Assembly: GCA_011391115.1 (NCBI GenBank)
Contig: JAABRC010000094.1
Coordinates: 1 to 7,378, forward strand
Direction of reading: 5' to 3'
DNA from: Candidatus Egaibacter danicus
GTDB lineage: Bacteria; Pseudomonadota; Gammaproteobacteria; Burkholderiales; Burkholderiaceae
Length of the DNA: 7,378 nucleotides
A program made the position numbers and the translations under genes. Positions 5,483-7,378 of the stretch are shown here, piece after piece. Every line of letters begins with the position of its first letter. Position 1 is the first letter of the stretch. Under the pieces are notes generated by a model, which was given only the letters and a program-made list of their open reading frames with translations, was not told the DNA's origin and ran no database searches.

Positions 5483-6973
5483 ATGATGAAACGACGCACC
5501 CTGCTATCAGGCACAGCGGCCGCCGCTGCCACCACCCTGCCACTGGCTTCCTACGCTCAGCGTAAAAAAGACGCCATCGTGCTGGCGATGGCGCTGGAGC
5601 CGCCAGGGCTGGACCCCACAGCCGGCGCTGCCTCCGCCATTGCGGAAATCGTGCTGTACAACATCTTCGAGACGCTGACCAAGATCAACAGCGATGGTAC
5701 GATCTCGCCCCTGCTTGCAGAAAGCTGGGAAGTATCGCCCGACCTCAAGACCTACACTTTCAAGCTGCGAAAGGGCGTGAAATTCCAGAACGGTGAACCG
5801 TTCAACGCCAATGCTGTCAAGTTCTCGTTCGAACGCGCCGGCTCCGAGAAAAGTACCAACAAGGACAAGCGCACCTTCGCCAGCATGGACCGCGTTGCGG
5901 CAGTCGATGACCACACGGTCGTGATTCTCAACAAGGCGCTCGATCCCGATTTTCTGTTCCTGATGGGACAGGCTACCGCCATCATCGTCGAGCCGAAAAG
6001 CGCGGACACCAACGCGACCAAACCCGTGGGTACCGGACCGTTCCAGTTGGACACGTGGGCCAAGGGTTCATCAGTCAGCCTGAAAAAATGGGATGGCTTT
6101 CGCAATGCGGCCGCCGTCAAGCTGAACAAGGCCACGTTTCGCTTCATCAGCGACCCCGCCGCACAAGTGGCGGCGCTGCTGGCAGGTGATGTGGACGCGT
6201 TCCCGCGTGTTACCCCGCGCAGCGTGCCGCAGTTCAAGAGCAACCCGAAGTTCCAGGTTGTCGTCAGCGGTTCGCGAGCCAAGACGATTCTCGCCATCAA
6301 CAACAAGAAGAAGCCGTTGAACGACGTGCGCGTTCGCCGCGCCATCGCTGCGGCCATTGATCGCAAGGCCGTCATTGACGGCGCTGGTGATGGCTACGGT
6401 GCGCCCATCGGCAGCCACTACGTTCCCGGCGCATTTGGTTATGTCGATACAACTGGTGTGAACCCGTTCAACATCGAAAAAGCCAAAGCGCTGCTCAGTG
6501 AAGCGGGCATCAAAACCCCGCTGGAGCTGACCTTGACATTGCCGCCACCTCCCTATGCCCGCCAGGGCGGGGAAGTCATCGCTGCCCAGTTGGCCAAAAT
6601 TGGCATCGTGGCCAAGATCGAGAATGTGGAATGGGCGCAGTGGCTCAGCGGCACCTACACCAACAAAAACTACGACCTCACCATCATCTCCCACGTCGAA
6701 CCCTTCGATCTGGGCAACTTCGCCAAGGCGGGGTACTACTGGGGCTACGAGTCGCCCAAATTCAACGAACTGTTCGACAAGATTCAGAATTCGCCGCGCC
6801 CTGCCGACCGTGCAAAACTTCTGGGTGACGCCCAGCGCATGATTGCCAACGACGCCGTGCATGCGTTCCTGTACCAGCCGCAATGGATCACCGTGGCCAA
6901 CAAGAACATCAGGGGTCTGTGGAAAGACATGCCCATATTTGTGAACGACCTGTCCGCACTTTCATGGTCATGA
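5483..6973 (+). CDS. Periplasmic substrate-binding protein, SBP_bac_5 family
   Basis: Binding protein that delivers substrate to the importer; 496 residues, normal for the DppA/OppA/NikA family. Residues 1-25 are a signal peptide, KRRTLLSG followed by an Ala-rich core and SYA|Q cleavage. The two arginines make Tat export possible; there is no lipobox, so it should be soluble in the periplasm. Family hallmarks include LEPPGLDP (38-45), LAESWEVSPDLKTYTFKLRKGVKFQNGEPF (about 78-107), PVGTGPFQL (181-189) and DVRVRRAIAAAIDRKAVI (281-298). The late ligand-region motif, usually GW..D..DPDN in peptide binders, is instead IISHVEPFDLGNFAKAGYYW (401-420), suggesting a ligand other than ordinary dipeptides. 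No cysteine occurs in the protein. It is the fifth gene of the operon rather than the first as in E. coli dpp, and sits 13 bp before an amidase gene. The ligand is unknown. Confidence 0.94.
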   Translation: MMKRRTLLSGTAAAAATTLPLASYAQRKKDAIVLAMALEPPGLDPTAGAASAIAEIVLYNIFETLTKINSDGTISPLLAESWEVSPDLKTYTFKLRKGVKFQNGEPFNANAVKFSFERAGSEKSTNKDKRTFASMDRVAAVDDHTVVILNKALDPDFLFLMGQATAIIVEPKSADTNATKPVGTGPFQLDTWAKGSSVSLKKWDGFRNAAAVKLNKATFRFISDPAAQVAALLAGDVDAFPRVTPRSVPQFKSNPKFQVVVSGSRAKTILAINNKKKPLNDVRVRRAIAAAIDRKAVIDGAGDGYGAPIGSHYVPGAFGYVDTTGVNPFNIEKAKALLSEAGIKTPLELTLTLPPPPYARQGGEVIAAQLAKIGIVAKIENVEWAQWLSGTYTNKNYDLTIISHVEPFDLGNFAKAGYYWGYESPKFNELFDKIQNSPRPADRAKLLGDAQRMIANDAVHAFLYQPQWITVANKNIRGLWKDMPIFVNDLSALSWS

Positions 6974-6986
6974 TCCGAACTGATAG

Positions 6987-7378
6987 ATGACCGGCACCCC
7001 TTCCCAGCTGTATGAACTCTCGGCCAGTGAGCTGGTTGACGCCTACAGCCGGGGCACCATTTCGCCAGTTGAGGTGGTTCGCTCCGTGCTGGATCACATT
7101 GACCGGTGGGAGCCTCACCTGCAGGCCACCTACCTGCTGCGCCCCGACCTGGCGCTGGATCAGGCGCATGCATCACAAGCCCGCTGGCACCGTCGCGAAC
7201 CCTGCGGCCCGCTTGATGGTGTTCCCACCACCATCAAGGAAAATATCGCTACGGTGGGTGATCCTTTGCCTGCCGGAACCGCCGCTGTTGACCTCGTGCC
7301 CGCCGCAGTTGATGCACCACCGGCGGCCCGCCTGCGGGAAGCAGGCGCCATCATGATATCCAAAACCACCATGCCCGA
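6987..7378 (+). CDS. Amidase-signature family hydrolase, N-terminal part (cut by window end)
   Basis: An open frame runs from the ATG at 6987 to the right edge without a stop (130 complete codons). It begins MTGTPSQLYELSASELVDAY. GPLDGVPTTIKEN at 74-86 includes Lys84, the catalytic lysine of the Ser-cisSer-Lys triad. LREAGAIMISKTTMP at 116-130 is the strand leading into the serine-rich signature, which falls beyond the window. Amidase-signature enzymes hydrolyse amide C-N bonds in the cytoplasm. The sequence around the lysine (TTIKENI, then PAGTAA) is unlike GatA, where IAHKD and TSCGS would be expected, so a catabolic amidase is more likely than tRNA amidotransferase. It follows the binding-protein stop by 13 bp with no clear Shine-Dalgarno, so it is probably the sixth gene of the operon. 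Its placement suggests that it acts on the imported compound (inference). Confidence 0.9.
   Translation, partial: MTGTPSQLYELSASELVDAYSRGTISPVEVVRSVLDHIDRWEPHLQATYLLRPDLALDQAHASQARWHRREPCGPLDGVPTTIKENIATVGDPLPAGTAAVDLVPAAVDAPPAARLREAGAIMISKTTMP

Noticed and set aside
5752..6883. Two long antisense open frames (207 and 270 codons) across the binding-protein gene
   Set aside because: They mirror the strong codon bias of the sense gene; the sense protein has all family motifs and the reverse products show none.
5483..6973. Nickel-binding (NikA-type) identity for the binding protein, suggested by the NikE-like length of the second ATPase
   Set aside because: I could not match the NikA metal-chelate contact residues, the importer is followed by an amidase, and no nickel-related gene is nearby; family membership alone does not define the ligand.
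7012..7356. Open frame of 114 codons on the plus strand near the right edge
   Set aside because: It is out of frame with the amidase reading frame that starts at 6987 and carries the GVPTTIKEN and AGAIMISKTTMP motifs.
1..7378. CRISPR array, transposon ends, tRNA genes, phage or defence genes
   Set aside because: No regularly spaced repeats, transposase motifs, tRNA-like folds or known defence domains were seen on either strand.

Overview
The window looks like chromosomal DNA of a betaproteobacterium, most likely order Burkholderiales and plausibly family Comamonadaceae. The reasons are high-GC coding sequence, a Ctc-type L25 with an Ala/Lys/Pro tail directly upstream of pth, a small 'YKCGN-YS-PC' secreted protein, a YfhL-type ferredoxin, and an AT-rich GCTAT...ATAGC palindrome resembling one I recall as abundant in that family. 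This placement comes from gene content and remembered family features, not from any search.

Left part (1-1673) is housekeeping. The 3' end of rplY (ribosomal protein bL25) is followed by a strong intrinsic terminator. Next is pth (peptidyl-tRNA hydrolase, all key catalytic residues present), then a small exported DUF4124-like protein. On the opposite strand lies a 2[4Fe-4S] ferredoxin whose stop codon is five bases from that of the DUF4124-like gene.

Right part (1818-7378) is one rightward operon for a complete peptide/opine/nickel-type (PepT) ABC importer plus an enzyme. The order is DppB-like permease, DppC-like permease, DppD-like ATPase, short DppF-like ATPase, family 5 periplasmic binding protein, and an amidase-signature hydrolase cut by the window end. 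The two permeases share a 4-bp ATGA overlap, and so do the two ATPases. The binding protein comes after a 72-bp gap with its own ribosome binding site, and the amidase follows 13 bp later.

The simplest reading is that the binding protein captures a small amide-, peptide- or lactam-like compound in the periplasm, the B/C/D/F complex imports it, and the amidase hydrolyses it in the cytoplasm. The substrate cannot be read from the sequence. I see no CRISPR array, transposase, tRNA or phage gene, and no clearly undescribed defence or mobile system. The points most worth a second look are the repeat-like palindrome inside a signal peptide, the binding protein's altered ligand-region motif next to an amidase, and the asymmetric ATPase pair with a possible iron-sulfur motif in only one partner.
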